DNA from: Myxococcota bacterium
GTDB taxonomy: Bacteria; Myxococcota_A; UBA9160; UBA6930
Assembly: GCA_028277885.1 (NCBI GenBank)
Contig: JANQFK010000043.1
Location: 1 to 64,000 of the forward strand
Reading direction: 5' to 3'
DNA length: 64,000 nucleotides
This document shows, in pieces, positions 1 to 7,682 of this stretch. The notes below the pieces were generated by a model. It searched no databases, had not been told where the DNA came from, and was given only the letters and a program-made list of their open reading frames with translations. Position 1 is the first letter of the stretch. Every line of letters begins with the position of its first letter. The translations under genes were made by a program, and so were the position numbers.

Positions 1-120
1 TTCCGGGGAGCCTCCAGGAGCCCGGCGGCATCTCGACGCCTACGCCGCCGGACGCCCGCCCTGCGAGCGTTCCGGGGAGCCTCCAGGAGCCCGGCGGCAT
101 CTCGACGCCTACGCCGCCGG
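1..120. repeat. Two tandem copies of a 51-bp direct repeat, period 69
   Basis: Bases 1-51 and 70-120 are identical or nearly so, separated by an 18-base spacer. Each copy carries the inverted repeat CCGGCGGC / GCCGCCGG (22-29 with 44-51; 91-98 with 113-120) around a 14-base loop. The array runs off the left edge, so the number of copies is unknown. It lies just downstream of the flagellin gene. It could be a duplicated transcription terminator or the scar of a duplicated flagellin locus. Confidence 0.85.
91..120 (-). terminator. Hairpin behind flagellin, possible terminator (second copy at 22-51)
   Basis: An 8-bp perfect GC stem with a 14-base loop starts 10 bases beyond the flagellin stop codon and is repeated 69 bases further on. 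There is no U-tract, so a classical intrinsic terminator is not proved; an mRNA 3'-stabilising hairpin is equally possible. Confidence 0.4.
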
Positions 121-129
121 CCGCCCGCG

Positions 130-954
130 CTACTGGAGCAGCGCGAGCGCCACGGAAGTCGACACGTTCGCCTGGGCGAGCACCGAGACGCCGGCCTGCT
201 GGAGGACCTGGTTCCTCGTCAGGATGGCGGTCTCGGCGGCCACGTCCACGTCGCGGATCCGCGACTCGGCAGCGGCCGTGTTCTCGATCGCCACCGCGAT
301 GGACCGGATCGTGGACTCGAGCCGGTTCTGCGCGGTGCCGAAGTCGGCGCGCAGGCCGCTCAGCGTGTCGATCGCCGTGTCCACGGCGTCCATCGCCGAC
401 TGTGCGTTCGTCACGTCGGTGATGTCCTCGCCCGTGAGGCTGAGGCCCGTGGTGGTGGCGTCCACGCCGGTGACCGTGATCTGGTCGTTGGTGCTGTTGT
501 TGGAGCCGACCTGGAAGGTGACGCTGAGTGCGGCGTCGTTCAGCGGGTTGGTCCCGTTGAACTCCGTCACTGCCGCGATCCGGTCGATCTCGCCCAGCAG
601 CGCCTGGAACTCCTGGTCCAGGGTGGCGCGCTCCGCCGTGCCCAGGGTGCCGTTGGCGGACTGCACGGCGAGCTCGCGCATCCGGATCAGGATGCCGCTC
701 GACTCGTCCAGCGCGCCCTCGGCGATCTGCAGCAGCGAGATGCCGTCGTTGGCGTTCCGCTGCGCCTGGGTGAGGCTGCGGACGTCGGCCCGGAAGCGCT
801 CGGAGATCGCCAGACCGGCGGCGTCGTCCGAGGCCCGGGTGATCCGCAGACCCGAGGAGAGCCGCTCCAGCGAGCGCGACAGCATGTCCGTCGTGTTCGA
901 CAGGTTCCGCTGGGCGTTCAGCGAAGCGACGTTGGTGTTGACTCTCAGACCCAT
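130..954 (-). CDS. fliC: Flagellin
   Basis: This 274-residue protein is the filament subunit, exported through the flagellar type III apparatus. The conserved D0/D1 N-terminus (MGLRVNTNVASLNAQRNL) and the C-terminal D1/D0 helix ending in VSTSVALALLQ are both present. Only about 100 residues lie between the conserved ends, so the filament has a small outer domain. The ATG at 954 follows GGAGGA with a 9-base spacer. The gene is monocistronic. It has its own sigma-54 promoter at 1125-1140 and a likely CsrA-binding hairpin in a leader of about 160 bases. The genes for CsrA and its antagonist FliW lie 1.5 kb away. No fliD or fliS is nearby. It could equally be called flaA or hag. Confidence 0.95.
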   Translation of the reverse strand: MGLRVNTNVASLNAQRNLSNTTDMLSRSLERLSSGLRITRASDDAAGLAISERFRADVRSLTQAQRNANDGISLLQIAEGALDESSGILIRMRELAVQSANGTLGTAERATLDQEFQALLGEIDRIAAVTEFNGTNPLNDAALSVTFQVGSNNSTNDQITVTGVDATTTGLSLTGEDITDVTNAQSAMDAVDTAIDTLSGLRADFGTAQNRLESTIRSIAVAIENTAAAESRIRDVDVAAETAILTRNQVLQQAGVSVLAQANVSTSVALALLQ

Positions 955-963
955 GTGATCGTG

Positions 964-1014
964 TCCTCCATGAACTCGTTGGTCGGGGTCGGGCCCGCCG
1001 ATCCTTGGCAGGCC
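964..1014 (-). promoter_or_regulatory. Likely CsrA-binding sites in the flagellin leader
   Basis: In the mRNA sense, 1014-992 folds into an 8-bp stem (GGCCTGCC with GGCGGGCC, one G-U pair) whose 7-base loop reads AAGGATC. Read with the closing C this is CAAGGAT, matching the CARGGAU core of the CsrA consensus. A second GGA pair lies in the Shine-Dalgarno GGAGGA at 964-969, about 35 bases away. One GGA in a hairpin loop and one on the ribosome site is the arrangement known for CsrA repression, as in the Bacillus hag leader. The csrA-fliW pair nearby supports it. Binding itself is inferred. Confidence 0.6.
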
Positions 1015-1124
1015 GGGTTCACGTTGCCTTCTTGGGGGGGAGGGCCGACGCCGGGACCCTCCCGGACGCGAACCCGAACCCCATGCACGCGGTCCCGGCA
1101 CGCAGCCGGAGCCAGCCCTCCTGG

Positions 1125-1140
1125 TGCAAGGCGGGTGCCA
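1125..1140 (-). promoter_or_regulatory. Sigma-54 (RpoN) promoter of flagellin
   Basis: The minus strand reads TGGCAC, five bases, TTGCA. This matches the -24/-12 consensus (TGGCAC-N5-TTGCW), including the invariant GG and GC with correct spacing. Transcription should start near 1114, giving a 5' leader of about 160 bases. A sigma-54 activator gene is in the same window (20305-21750). Confidence 0.8.
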
Positions 1141-1275
1141 TGGGGTGGGGCGAACTCGCGTCGCCCCGCGCCGCGCGAAGTGCCGCCCGGAGCTTGGCGC
1201 CCCGGCTGCGTGCGGGTTGCAGACGCACGAGGACGCAGCGCGCTCCAGTCCGGCGCTCCGGCTTCTTCCCAGATG

Positions 1276-1299
1276 GAAACCCGGGTTTCGAAGTGAAAC
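1276..1299. promoter_or_regulatory. Candidate enhancer (activator-binding) site for the flagellin promoter
   Basis: Two overlapping inverted repeats share half-sites: GAAACCCGGGTTTC at 1276-1289 (perfect 14-bp palindrome) and GTTTC-N5-GAAAC at 1285-1299. The centre is about 175 bp upstream of the predicted flagellin start site, a usual distance for a sigma-54 enhancer. GTTTC-N5-GAAAC recurs exactly at 21933-21947 next to the activator gene, and in degenerate form upstream of the flgF sigma-54 promoter. Confidence 0.5.
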
Positions 1300-1367
1300 G
1301 TCTCGCGACGCGGCGCGCGCCGGGAGCCCGCCCGGACGCGGCACCGTTCTTGCTCGCTCCCTGCGCG

Positions 1368-2492
1368 ATGCCGGGTGCCGAGGCGCGAGGCGTGGGAGAG
1401 GCCACGGGGGCGGAGCCGCAGGCCCGGGCGCCCGTCGCGTCCGAGTGGCCGGGGCTCCTCGACTGGCTCGACGACGGCCTGCGCCGGGGCCGGCGGGGCC
1501 GGCTCGCCGCGGAGTACCCCACCCTGCTCTCCACCCCGAGCCCGGAGCGCCACCGCGTCGTCGCGGCCGCCGGCGTGCCCCTCGCCCACGCGATGCTCCA
1601 CGAGGCGCGTCTCGGGACGCCGAGGGGCGGGCTGCGGGTGGGCCTGATCGGCGCGGTCTACACGGATCCCCGGGCCCGCGGCCGGGGCCTGGCGAGCCGC
1701 TGCGTGGAGAGCTGCGCGGTCGAGCTCGCCCGGCGGGGCGTGCCCCTCGCCCTGCTGTGGAGCGACCGCCACGACTTCTACCGGCGCCTCGGCTTCGAGC
1801 GCGCCGGGGTCGAGACCCAGCTCGCCATCGACGCCGCCTGCTGCGAGCGCGCCGGCGCCGACCGCCGCGTCGAGGTGGGCCCCGCGTCGCCGGGGGACTT
1901 CGCGGCCCTGGAGCGCCTCCATGCGGAGAAGCCGGTCCGCGCCGAGCGGGCCGCCGGCGACCTCGCCCGGCTCGCCGCCACCCCCGAATGCCGGCTCCGG
2001 GTGGCGCGACGCCACGGCGGGGCCGTCGGCTACGCGGCGCTCGGACGCGGGGACGACTTCCAGGGCGTGATCCACGAGTGGGCGGGAGAGCCCGGAGCCG
2101 TGCTCGCCTGCCTGCGCGCGCTGTGCGCCGAGGCGGGAGCCCTCGAGCTGCTGGAGGGCCCGGGAGCCCCGGAGCTGGCACGGCGCCTGCGCGCGGCGGG
2201 CGCGGCGCCGCGGACGGGCTGCTTCGCCCTCGCCCGCCCCCTCGATGCGCGCTCCCTGTGGCGTGCCACGGGCGCCGGCGCGAGCGGGCTCGCGCTCGAG
2301 GCCGAGCCCGACGGGCTGCGGCTGCACGGCCGCCGCGGCCGGGTGCGGATCGCGCCCGCGGAGCTCCTCGCGCTCTGCTTCGGGCCGGGCGTCCCGCTCC
2401 GGGTGAGCGCGGCGCTCGACGCGCGCCAGCGCACCGCGCTCCGCGAGCATGGACCCTTCCCCCTCTACCTCTGGGGCTTCGACTCGATCTGA
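1368..2492 (+). CDS. Tandem GNAT (Eis-like) N-acetyltransferase
   Basis: This 374-residue protein transfers an acetyl group from acetyl-CoA to an unknown amine. The first GNAT core has beta-4 GLIGAVYTDPRARGRGLAS; the RGRGLA loop binds the CoA pyrophosphate. DFYRRLGFERAG follows. A second, weaker GNAT half and a C-terminal sterol-carrier-like segment (from about 290) fit the three-part layout of the Eis family. The ATG at 1368 is chosen because upstream in-frame codons read through the flagellin control region. The last 28 bases overlap the 3' end of convergent fliW. It is the only plus-strand gene in the left 23 kb. A role in modifying flagellin is not shown. Confidence 0.75.
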   Translation: MPGAEARGVGEATGAEPQARAPVASEWPGLLDWLDDGLRRGRRGRLAAEYPTLLSTPSPERHRVVAAAGVPLAHAMLHEARLGTPRGGLRVGLIGAVYTDPRARGRGLASRCVESCAVELARRGVPLALLWSDRHDFYRRLGFERAGVETQLAIDAACCERAGADRRVEVGPASPGDFAALERLHAEKPVRAERAAGDLARLAATPECRLRVARRHGGAVGYAALGRGDDFQGVIHEWAGEPGAVLACLRALCAEAGALELLEGPGAPELARRLRAAGAAPRTGCFALARPLDARSLWRATGAGASGLALEAEPDGLRLHGRRGRVRIAPAELLALCFGPGVPLRVSAALDARQRTALREHGPFPLYLWGFDSI

Positions 2493-2962
2493 TCCGCCGC
2501 CGGGTCGCCCTCCCCCGGCGCCGCCGGCAGGTGGGCGGGCAGCGGCTGGCGGGGCGACAGGCGATCGTCGTCGAGGATCCACTGGGCCCCGCGCCGCGAG
2601 GGCGCGCACAGCACCAGCGGAGCGAGCAGGTTCAGGGTCGGCTGGCCGTCGCGGACGCTCACCATCACCAGGACCTCGACGTCGTCCCGGCTCCGGGCGC
2701 CCAGCCGCTGCAGCGCCGACTCCCCCAGCGCCGGGGCGTAGTCCGGAAAGAACTGCCACGGGTCGGTCACCACGAAGGCGAGGCCCGCGTCGTCGAGGCT
2801 CACCAGCCAGGCCAGCACCTCGCCACGGTCGTGGGCGAGGAGCGCGAAGCGCCTCGCCTCGGGGAAGCCCGGCAGGCCCTCGAAGCGCAGCACGTCGGGC
2901 TCCGGGATCTCCAGCTTGCCGAAGCGCCGGTGCTCGATGGTGACGATCTCGCGGCCGCTCAC
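2465..2962 (-). CDS. fliW: Flagellar assembly factor FliW
   Basis: FliW binds CsrA and, alternately, flagellin, so that flagellin translation starts only when free flagellin falls. The 165-residue protein has the family features: the [22 protein letters not shown] segment near the N-terminus (shortened here to [20 protein letters not shown]), [11 protein letters not shown] in the middle, and [19 protein letters not shown] towards the end. The tail from about residue 130 is longer and more charged than usual. The start overlaps the csrA stop by 4 bases (ATGA), so the pair is translationally coupled. This is the last gene of the flagellar supercluster. Confidence 0.93.
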   Translation of the reverse strand: MSGREIVTIEHRRFGKLEIPEPDVLRFEGLPGFPEARRFALLAHDRGEVLAWLVSLDDAGLAFVVTDPWQFFPDYAPALGESALQRLGARSRDDVEVLVMVSVRDGQPTLNLLAPLVLCAPSRRGAQWILDDDRLSPRQPLPAHLPAAPGEGDPAADQIESKPQR

Positions 2963-3210
2963 CCTTCCTCCCCTTCCTCGTCCCGGGACCTTCCGTGGGC
3001 AACCAGGTCACCGAGGGCGTCGTCGGGCAGCCCCGCGGCGTCGCGGTTCGCCTGGGCGATGCGCTCGTAGACCTCCTCGCGGTGGATCGCGACGTCCGGC
3101 GGCGCCTCGATGCCGAGGCGCACCTGGTTCCCCGCGGCCGAGAGCACCGTCACGCGGACGTCTCCTCCGATGCGCAGGCTCTGGCCGTTGCGTCGGGTGA
3201 GAACGAGCAT
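2959..3210 (-). CDS. csrA: Carbon storage / translational regulator CsrA
   Basis: CsrA is a small dimeric RNA-binding protein that blocks translation at GGA motifs. The start [20 protein letters not shown] and the [17 protein letters not shown] stretch with its RNA-contacting Arg are typical. It has 83 residues rather than about 60-70, because of an acidic tail ([11 protein letters not shown]) that overlaps the fliW start. It lies 2 bases behind flgL and is coupled to fliW, the usual arrangement where FliW antagonises CsrA. The likely target is the flagellin leader at 964-1014. Confidence 0.95.
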   Translation of the reverse strand: MLVLTRRNGQSLRIGGDVRVTVLSAAGNQVRLGIEAPPDVAIHREEVYERIAQANRDAAGLPDDALGDLVAHGRSRDEEGEEG

Positions 3211-3212
3211 CG

Positions 3213-4160
3213 CTAGCGGAGGAAGTCCAGCAGGGTGGGCTGGATCAGCCGCTCCGCGGAGGAGAGGGCCGCGCGCAGGGCCGTCTCCTCGTTCACCAGG
3301 GCGGTGAAGACCTCGGTGGCGTCGGCGTCCTGGACCAGGGAGAGCCGCGAGGCGAGGTCCACGCTCCGCTCGGCCAGGCGATCCTGCCAGGCGTCGAGGC
3401 GGGTCTGGGTCGCGCCGACGTCGGTGCGCGCCACCGAGATCTGGGTCTGGGCGGTGTCGACCCGGGTCAGGGTCGCGGCGATGGCGGCGCGATCGTCCGC
3501 CTGGAGGGCGTCGCGCAGGTCGCCCAGGAGCGCGAACAGGTTCTCGCGGCCCGGGTCGACGCTGCCGTCCCCGTCGGCGTCGCCGAGGAAGACGTCGCGG
3601 CCGTCGCGGGTGGCGCGCACCGTCACGCCCTCGTCGATGGTCACCTCGATCTCGTTGGAGTCGCCCACGAAGCTCACGGCCGGCGCCGGCGAGCCGTCCA
3701 CGAAGGGCCCGGCCACCTGGAAGGGGGCGGTCGAGGCCGCGAAGCCACCGAACACGTAGCCGCCCGCCGAGCGCGCGTTGGCCTCGGAGAGCAGGCGGGC
3801 GTGGAGGGCCTCGACCTCCTCGGCGACCAGCGCCCGCGAGGTGGCGTCGTTGGTGTCGTTGGCCCCCGTCATGGCGAGCTCCCGGGCCCGGATGAGCACG
3901 TCCGCGGTGGCGGAGAGCGCCGAGTCCACGGCGGCGATGCGGCTGCGGGCCTGGGTAAGGTTGCGGTCGTACTGCTCGGTGGCGTCGAGGCCCGAGCGCA
4001 GCAGCAGCGCCGCCGAGGCCGCGCTGGGATCGTCCGAGGGGCGGTTCACGCGCAGCCCGGAGGCCGCCTGCTCCTGGGCGCGGAACAGCCGCGCGCGCTG
4101 GCGCTGGACGTCGGCCAGGGCGGTGCGGATCAGTGCGGAGTTGGTGATGCGGAGTTCCAT
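3213..4160 (-). CDS. flgL: Flagellar hook-filament junction protein FlgL
   Basis: This 315-residue protein is HAP3, which sits between hook (through FlgK) and filament. Its N-terminus ([20 protein letters not shown]) and C-terminal coiled segment ([20 protein letters not shown]) are flagellin-like D0/D1 helices. [15 protein letters not shown] is the conserved N-terminal signature. The middle carries an acidic run, [16 protein letters not shown], that resembles a calcium-binding loop. It lies 16 bases downstream of flgK and 2 bases before csrA, in the flgK-flgL-csrA-fliW transcript. Confidence 0.93.
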   Translation of the reverse strand: MELRITNSALIRTALADVQRQRARLFRAQEQAASGLRVNRPSDDPSAASAALLLRSGLDATEQYDRNLTQARSRIAAVDSALSATADVLIRARELAMTGANDTNDATSRALVAEEVEALHARLLSEANARSAGGYVFGGFAASTAPFQVAGPFVDGSPAPAVSFVGDSNEIEVTIDEGVTVRATRDGRDVFLGDADGDGSVDPGRENLFALLGDLRDALQADDRAAIAATLTRVDTAQTQISVARTDVGATQTRLDAWQDRLAERSVDLASRLSLVQDADATEVFTALVNEETALRAALSSAERLIQPTLLDFLR

Positions 4161-4176
4161 GGGGAGTCCTTCGGCC

Positions 4177-5619
4177 TCACAGCACGTTCAGCAGGTCGTC
4201 GAGGAGCCGGCTCACGGTGCTCATCACCCGGGCGTTGGCCTGGTAGGCCGCCTCGAGCCGGATCAGGCCGGTCATCTCCTCGTCGATGGAGACACCCGAG
4301 GCGGCGTCGCGGCGGTTCTCGAGGTCCTCGAGGATGCGGGCCTGCTGGGCGCTCGCCTGGGAGAGGGTGCGGGTCTGCTGGCCGACCTCGGCCAGGATGG
4401 CGCCGGCGTGCTCGAGGAGCGTGCGGGTCGGTCCGCTGGCGGGCCCGGGCGGGTCGCCGGGCAGGAACAGCGCCGTCGCGGCATCGCGCAGGTCGGCGAG
4501 GGCGAGGGCGTTGCGGTTGTCGCCCGGCGCCGGGGTGAGGCCCGCCGCGATGGCGTCGGGGCTGGCGGCCACCGCGGAGGCGATGGCCAGGTCGCGGGCG
4601 GCGTCCTCGACGGCGCCCGGCCCCACGAAGAAGTTCCCCACGCTGCCGTCGAGGCCGACCCCGGCGGCGTGCACCGCGTTGGTGGAGGCCGCCAGGTTGT
4701 AGGCCAGGGTGTCGAGGGAGCGGACCGCCGAGGGGATCAGGGTGTCGCGCACGCGCAGCAGGCCGCCGAGCTCCCCCGCCCCGACCTCGTCGGTGATGTC
4801 GTAGGTGGTGCCGCGCTCGCGGAACACGACGCGGGAGAAGGTGGGGTTGAAGGGATTGCCGGTGTCGAAGGCCGTCTCCAGGCTGGCGGCGTTCGGGCCG
4901 TTCACCAGCGAGAAACCGCCGGCCAGCATCACCACCAGGGCGCCGTTGTCCTCCTCGAAGGTCTGGACCTCGATCTTCCCCGACAGCTCGCGCAGCAGCA
5001 GATCGCGCTCGTCGCGCAGGTCGTTGGCGGGGGCCTGGAGCTCGAGCCGCACGATGTCCTCGTTGAGCTGCGCGATGCGGCCCGCGATGGCGTTGATCTC
5101 GGGCAGCGCCGTCTCGATCTGCCGGTTCGTGGAGGTCTGGAGGTCGCGCAGCTGGGCGTCGGCGCCGCGGATCGTGTCCACCAGGTTGCCCGCCGCCGCC
5201 CGCACCGCCTCGCGCTCCGCCGGGGCGCCCGGCGCCGGGGCCGAGGCGAGATCCGCGAAGGCGTCGTAGAGCTGCGAGAGGGCGGCGCCGACCCCCTCCC
5301 CGTCCTGCTCGTTCAGCACCTCCTCCACCAGCTCGAGGGCCCGGGCCTGGGCCTCGGTGGAGGCCGCGCTCCCGTTCTGCTTCAGGAGCTGGGCCTCGAC
5401 GAAGGCGTCGGTGACCCGCTCGATGGTGCGCTGCTCGGCGCCGGTGCCGAGGTGGCCGCTGACCGAGGGGATCGGGGGCAGCGCGGCCAGCACCTGGCGC
5501 TGCCGCGAGTACCCCGGCGTGTTGACGTTGGCGATGTTGTGGCCGGCGACGCGGATCCCCTGCTGGGTCACCGCGAGACCGCGGTTGGCCACGTCGAGCA
5601 CGCCGAACAGTCCCGCCAT
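4177..5619 (-). CDS. flgK: Flagellar hook-associated protein FlgK
   Basis: HAP1, 480 residues, is the first hook-filament junction protein. The start MAGLFGVLDVANRGLAVTQQ and the rod/hook motif GHNIANVNTPGYSRQR are diagnostic, and the C-terminal helix reads LEAAYQANARVMSTVSRLLD as in other axial proteins. The ATG at 5619 is preceded by GAGGGAAG. A 106-base gap separates it from flgN; no convincing promoter was found there, although a GCCGATGA box occurs on the minus strand. FlgN, encoded just upstream, is the expected export chaperone. Confidence 0.94.
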   Translation of the reverse strand: MAGLFGVLDVANRGLAVTQQGIRVAGHNIANVNTPGYSRQRQVLAALPPIPSVSGHLGTGAEQRTIERVTDAFVEAQLLKQNGSAASTEAQARALELVEEVLNEQDGEGVGAALSQLYDAFADLASAPAPGAPAEREAVRAAAGNLVDTIRGADAQLRDLQTSTNRQIETALPEINAIAGRIAQLNEDIVRLELQAPANDLRDERDLLLRELSGKIEVQTFEEDNGALVVMLAGGFSLVNGPNAASLETAFDTGNPFNPTFSRVVFRERGTTYDITDEVGAGELGGLLRVRDTLIPSAVRSLDTLAYNLAASTNAVHAAGVGLDGSVGNFFVGPGAVEDAARDLAIASAVAASPDAIAAGLTPAPGDNRNALALADLRDAATALFLPGDPPGPASGPTRTLLEHAGAILAEVGQQTRTLSQASAQQARILEDLENRRDAASGVSIDEEMTGLIRLEAAYQANARVMSTVSRLLDDLLNVL

Positions 5620-5725
5620 GGGTCTTCCCTCGCTCGCTCCGGTCGCCTAGGGCCGCGAGGCGGCCCGGCCTGGTCTCATCGGCGGGACGGGATCCACGCC
5701 GCATCCGGGGAACTCCCGACGCCCG

Positions 5726-6253
5726 TCACGCACTGCGTCGCACCAGCCGGCCGGTCTCGCCCCGCGCCTCCGGGACGGGGCGGCCCGGGGCCGCGTAGGC
5801 GGGCTCCGTCGGGAGAAGCCGGCCCAGCATCTGCAGGGTTCCCTGGATGCGGCCCAGGTTGTCTCCCGCGAAGGCCACGTTGGCGTCGAGCAGCTCGCGC
5901 ACCACGCTCACCAGCACGACGAGCCTCGTGTGGGCCTGGCGCAGGCGGGCCGCCGCGGGTCCCAGGGCCTCGCACAGCCGGGAGAGCGGGACGGGGCGCG
6001 GGTCGTCGAGGCCCAGGCCCGCCGCGAGGGCCTCGGCCACCGCGGCCCGGCTCTCCTCCACGAGCCGGCCCTCGTCGGCGAGGGCCTCCTTCTCCCGCGC
6101 CAGCTCACCCAGGCCCGTGGCATCCAGGCGGGCCATCAGCTCGCGCTCGCGCTGGAGCAGGTCGCGCATCTCCAGGTAGACCTTCTCCTCGGCGCCGAGG
6201 ATCGCGACCAGGCGCTCGGTGTCCTGGATCGCCTGGGCGCTGGGCTCGCTCAT
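5726..6253 (-). CDS. flgN: FlgN-like export chaperone
   Basis: This is a 175-residue, almost wholly helical protein with the FlgN layout. An N-terminal helical pair (LVAILGAEEKVYLEMRDLLQ) contains the E-x2-L-lysine-poor pattern of the family, then LAREKEALADE, and a C-terminal amphipathic helix (LVSVVRELLDANVAF) that would bind FlgK/FlgL C-termini. The family is poorly conserved, so the position between flgJ and flgK is much of the evidence. The start overlaps the flgJ stop by 4 bases. The tail after about 145 looks disordered. Confidence 0.8.
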   Translation of the reverse strand: MSEPSAQAIQDTERLVAILGAEEKVYLEMRDLLQRERELMARLDATGLGELAREKEALADEGRLVEESRAAVAEALAAGLGLDDPRPVPLSRLCEALGPAAARLRQAHTRLVVLVSVVRELLDANVAFAGDNLGRIQGTLQMLGRLLPTEPAYAAPGRPVPEARGETGRLVRRSA

Positions 6254-6561
6254 TCCGACCCTCCCCGGGGCGCGCCGCCGAGCTGGCGCTCGATGCTCTC
6301 GGCGAGCCCGAAGCCGCCGCGCTCGGCCGCCAGCCGCGCCACCTCCTGGAAGAACTGCTCGCGGTACATGCGCGCCGCGGAGCCGCCGTCGAGCGGGCTC
6401 GTCCCGGGCAGCGGCGCCGAGGCCTGGCGCATCAGCTGGCCGATCAGGAGCCCCTCGAACTCCCGCGCCACCTCCCGCAGCGAGACTTCCTCGCGCGCCG
6501 CGAGGGCGGCGGCGGCGCCGAGGGCGCCGGACCGGCCGACCACGGCGTCGGGCCCGCTCAC
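6250..6561 (-). CDS. flgJ: FlgJ-type rod-binding protein, N-terminal domain only
   Basis: This 103-residue protein matches the rod-cap domain of FlgJ: VAREFEGLLIGQLMRQAS near residue 30, then MYREQFFQEVARLAAERGGF, the hallmark helix-turn-helix of the family. It lacks the muramidase domain found in enterobacterial FlgJ, as is normal in Deltaproteobacteria; a separate peptidoglycan hydrolase must open the wall. It is coupled to both flgI (GTGA overlap) and flgN (ATGA overlap). It scaffolds assembly of the rod proteins in the periplasm. Confidence 0.85.
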   Translation of the reverse strand: MSGPDAVVGRSGALGAAAALAAREEVSLREVAREFEGLLIGQLMRQASAPLPGTSPLDGGSAARMYREQFFQEVARLAAERGGFGLAESIERQLGGAPRGGSE

Positions 6562-7682
6562 ATCAGCTCCAGGTCGGCGGCCAGGGCTCCCGACGCCTTG
6601 ATGGCCTGGAGGATGGCGATCAGGTCCCGGGGCGTGACCCCCATGGCGTTCAGCCCGCGCACCAGCTCGTCGATGGTGACCGGCCCCTCCACCACGGTGA
6701 GCCGGGCCTCCTCCTCGACGGCGGTGATGGTCGGGTTGCGCACGACCACGGTCTCGCCGTCGGAGAACGGCGCCGGCTGGGAGACGCGGTTGTTGGCCGT
6801 GATGCTGACCGACAGGTTCCCGTGGGACACGGCCACCTTGGCGATGCTGACGTCGGCCCCCATCACCACGGTGCCGGTGCGCTCGTTCAGGACCACGCGG
6901 GCGGCGCGGTCGGGCTCGACGTTCACGGACTCCACCGAGGCCATGAAGCCCACCAGGTCCGCGGCGGCGCTCTCGGGCACGGAGACGTGGACCGTGCCCG
7001 GGTCCGGCGCCGTGGCCAGCGCTTCCCCGAAGCGCGCGTTGATGGCCTCGGCGGTGCGCCGCGCGGTGGTGAAGTCGGGCCGGCGCAGGGCGAGGTCGAA
7101 GCCGTCGAGGGTCGCGAGGGCGAAGGGGATCTCCCGCTCCACCGTGGCGCCGCCGGCGACGCGCCCCACCGTGGGGTGGTTCTTCTGCACGCCGGAGCCG
7201 CCGCCCGCGGCCGCGAACCCGCCCACGGACATCGGCCCCTGGGCGATGGCGTAGACCTCGCCGTCGGCGCCGTACAGCGGCGTCAGCAGCAGCGTGCCTC
7301 CCTCCAGGCTGGTGGCGTCGCCCATGGAGGAGACCAGCGCGTCGAGCCGCGAGCCGGTGCGCGCGAAGGCGGGAAGCTCGGCGGTCACCATCACCGCCGC
7401 CACGTTCCGGACCTGGATCGCGTCGGCATCCACCCCGATCCCCATGCGCGCCAGCAGGCTCGCCAGGGACTGGACGGTGAACTCCGTCTGGATCCGGTCG
7501 CCGGAGCCGTTCAGCCCCACCACCAGGCCGTAGCCGATCAGCTGGTTGGAGCGGACGCCCTTGGTGGCCGCGATGTCCTTCACGCGGGCGGCGCCCACGG
7601 GCGCGGCCGGCGCGAGCAGCGCCGCGAGAGCGAGTGCGACGACGAGCCGGACGGCCCGCGACCTCAGAACGGATACAGCCAA
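6558..7682 (-). CDS. flgI: Flagellar P-ring protein FlgI
   Basis: FlgI forms the periplasmic P-ring, the bushing in the peptidoglycan. The mature protein starts near RVKDIAATKGVRSNQLIGYG, a strong family signature, followed by GLVVGLNGSGD. The end has the usual NAMGVTPRDLIAILQAIKAS. A TTG at 7682 is proposed as start: it leaves a normal signal peptide (VLRSRAVRLVVALALAALLA then AxA), gives 374 residues like other FlgI, and follows GAGG. No ATG or GTG fits. It overlaps the flgH stop by 19 bases. FlgA is its assembly chaperone, encoded two genes upstream. Confidence 0.9.
   Translation of the reverse strand: MAVSVLRSRAVRLVVALALAALLAPAAPVGAARVKDIAATKGVRSNQLIGYGLVVGLNGSGDRIQTEFTVQSLASLLARMGIGVDADAIQVRNVAAVMVTAELPAFARTGSRLDALVSSMGDATSLEGGTLLLTPLYGADGEVYAIAQGPMSVGGFAAAGGGSGVQKNHPTVGRVAGGATVEREIPFALATLDGFDLALRRPDFTTARRTAEAINARFGEALATAPDPGTVHVSVPESAAADLVGFMASVESVNVEPDRAARVVLNERTGTVVMGADVSIAKVAVSHGNLSVSITANNRVSQPAPFSDGETVVVRNPTITAVEEEARLTVVEGPVTIDELVRGLNAMGVTPRDLIAILQAIKASGALAADLELM

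Noticed and set aside
2174..2190. TGGCAC followed by CTGCG inside the GNAT gene as a sigma-54 promoter
   Set aside because: The -12 box lacks TTGC, and it lies inside coding sequence without a suitable gene downstream.
130..3070. Several very long frames across the flagellin, GNAT, fliW and csrA genes on both strands
   Set aside because: They are Arg/Pro/Ala-rich, have no family features and are out of frame with clear genes. In DNA this G+C-rich, stop codons are rare in all frames.
5640..5700. GCCGATGA in the flgN-flgK gap as a sigma-28 promoter
   Set aside because: The expected -35 position is pure G/C; the gap is probably just a loose joint in the operon.
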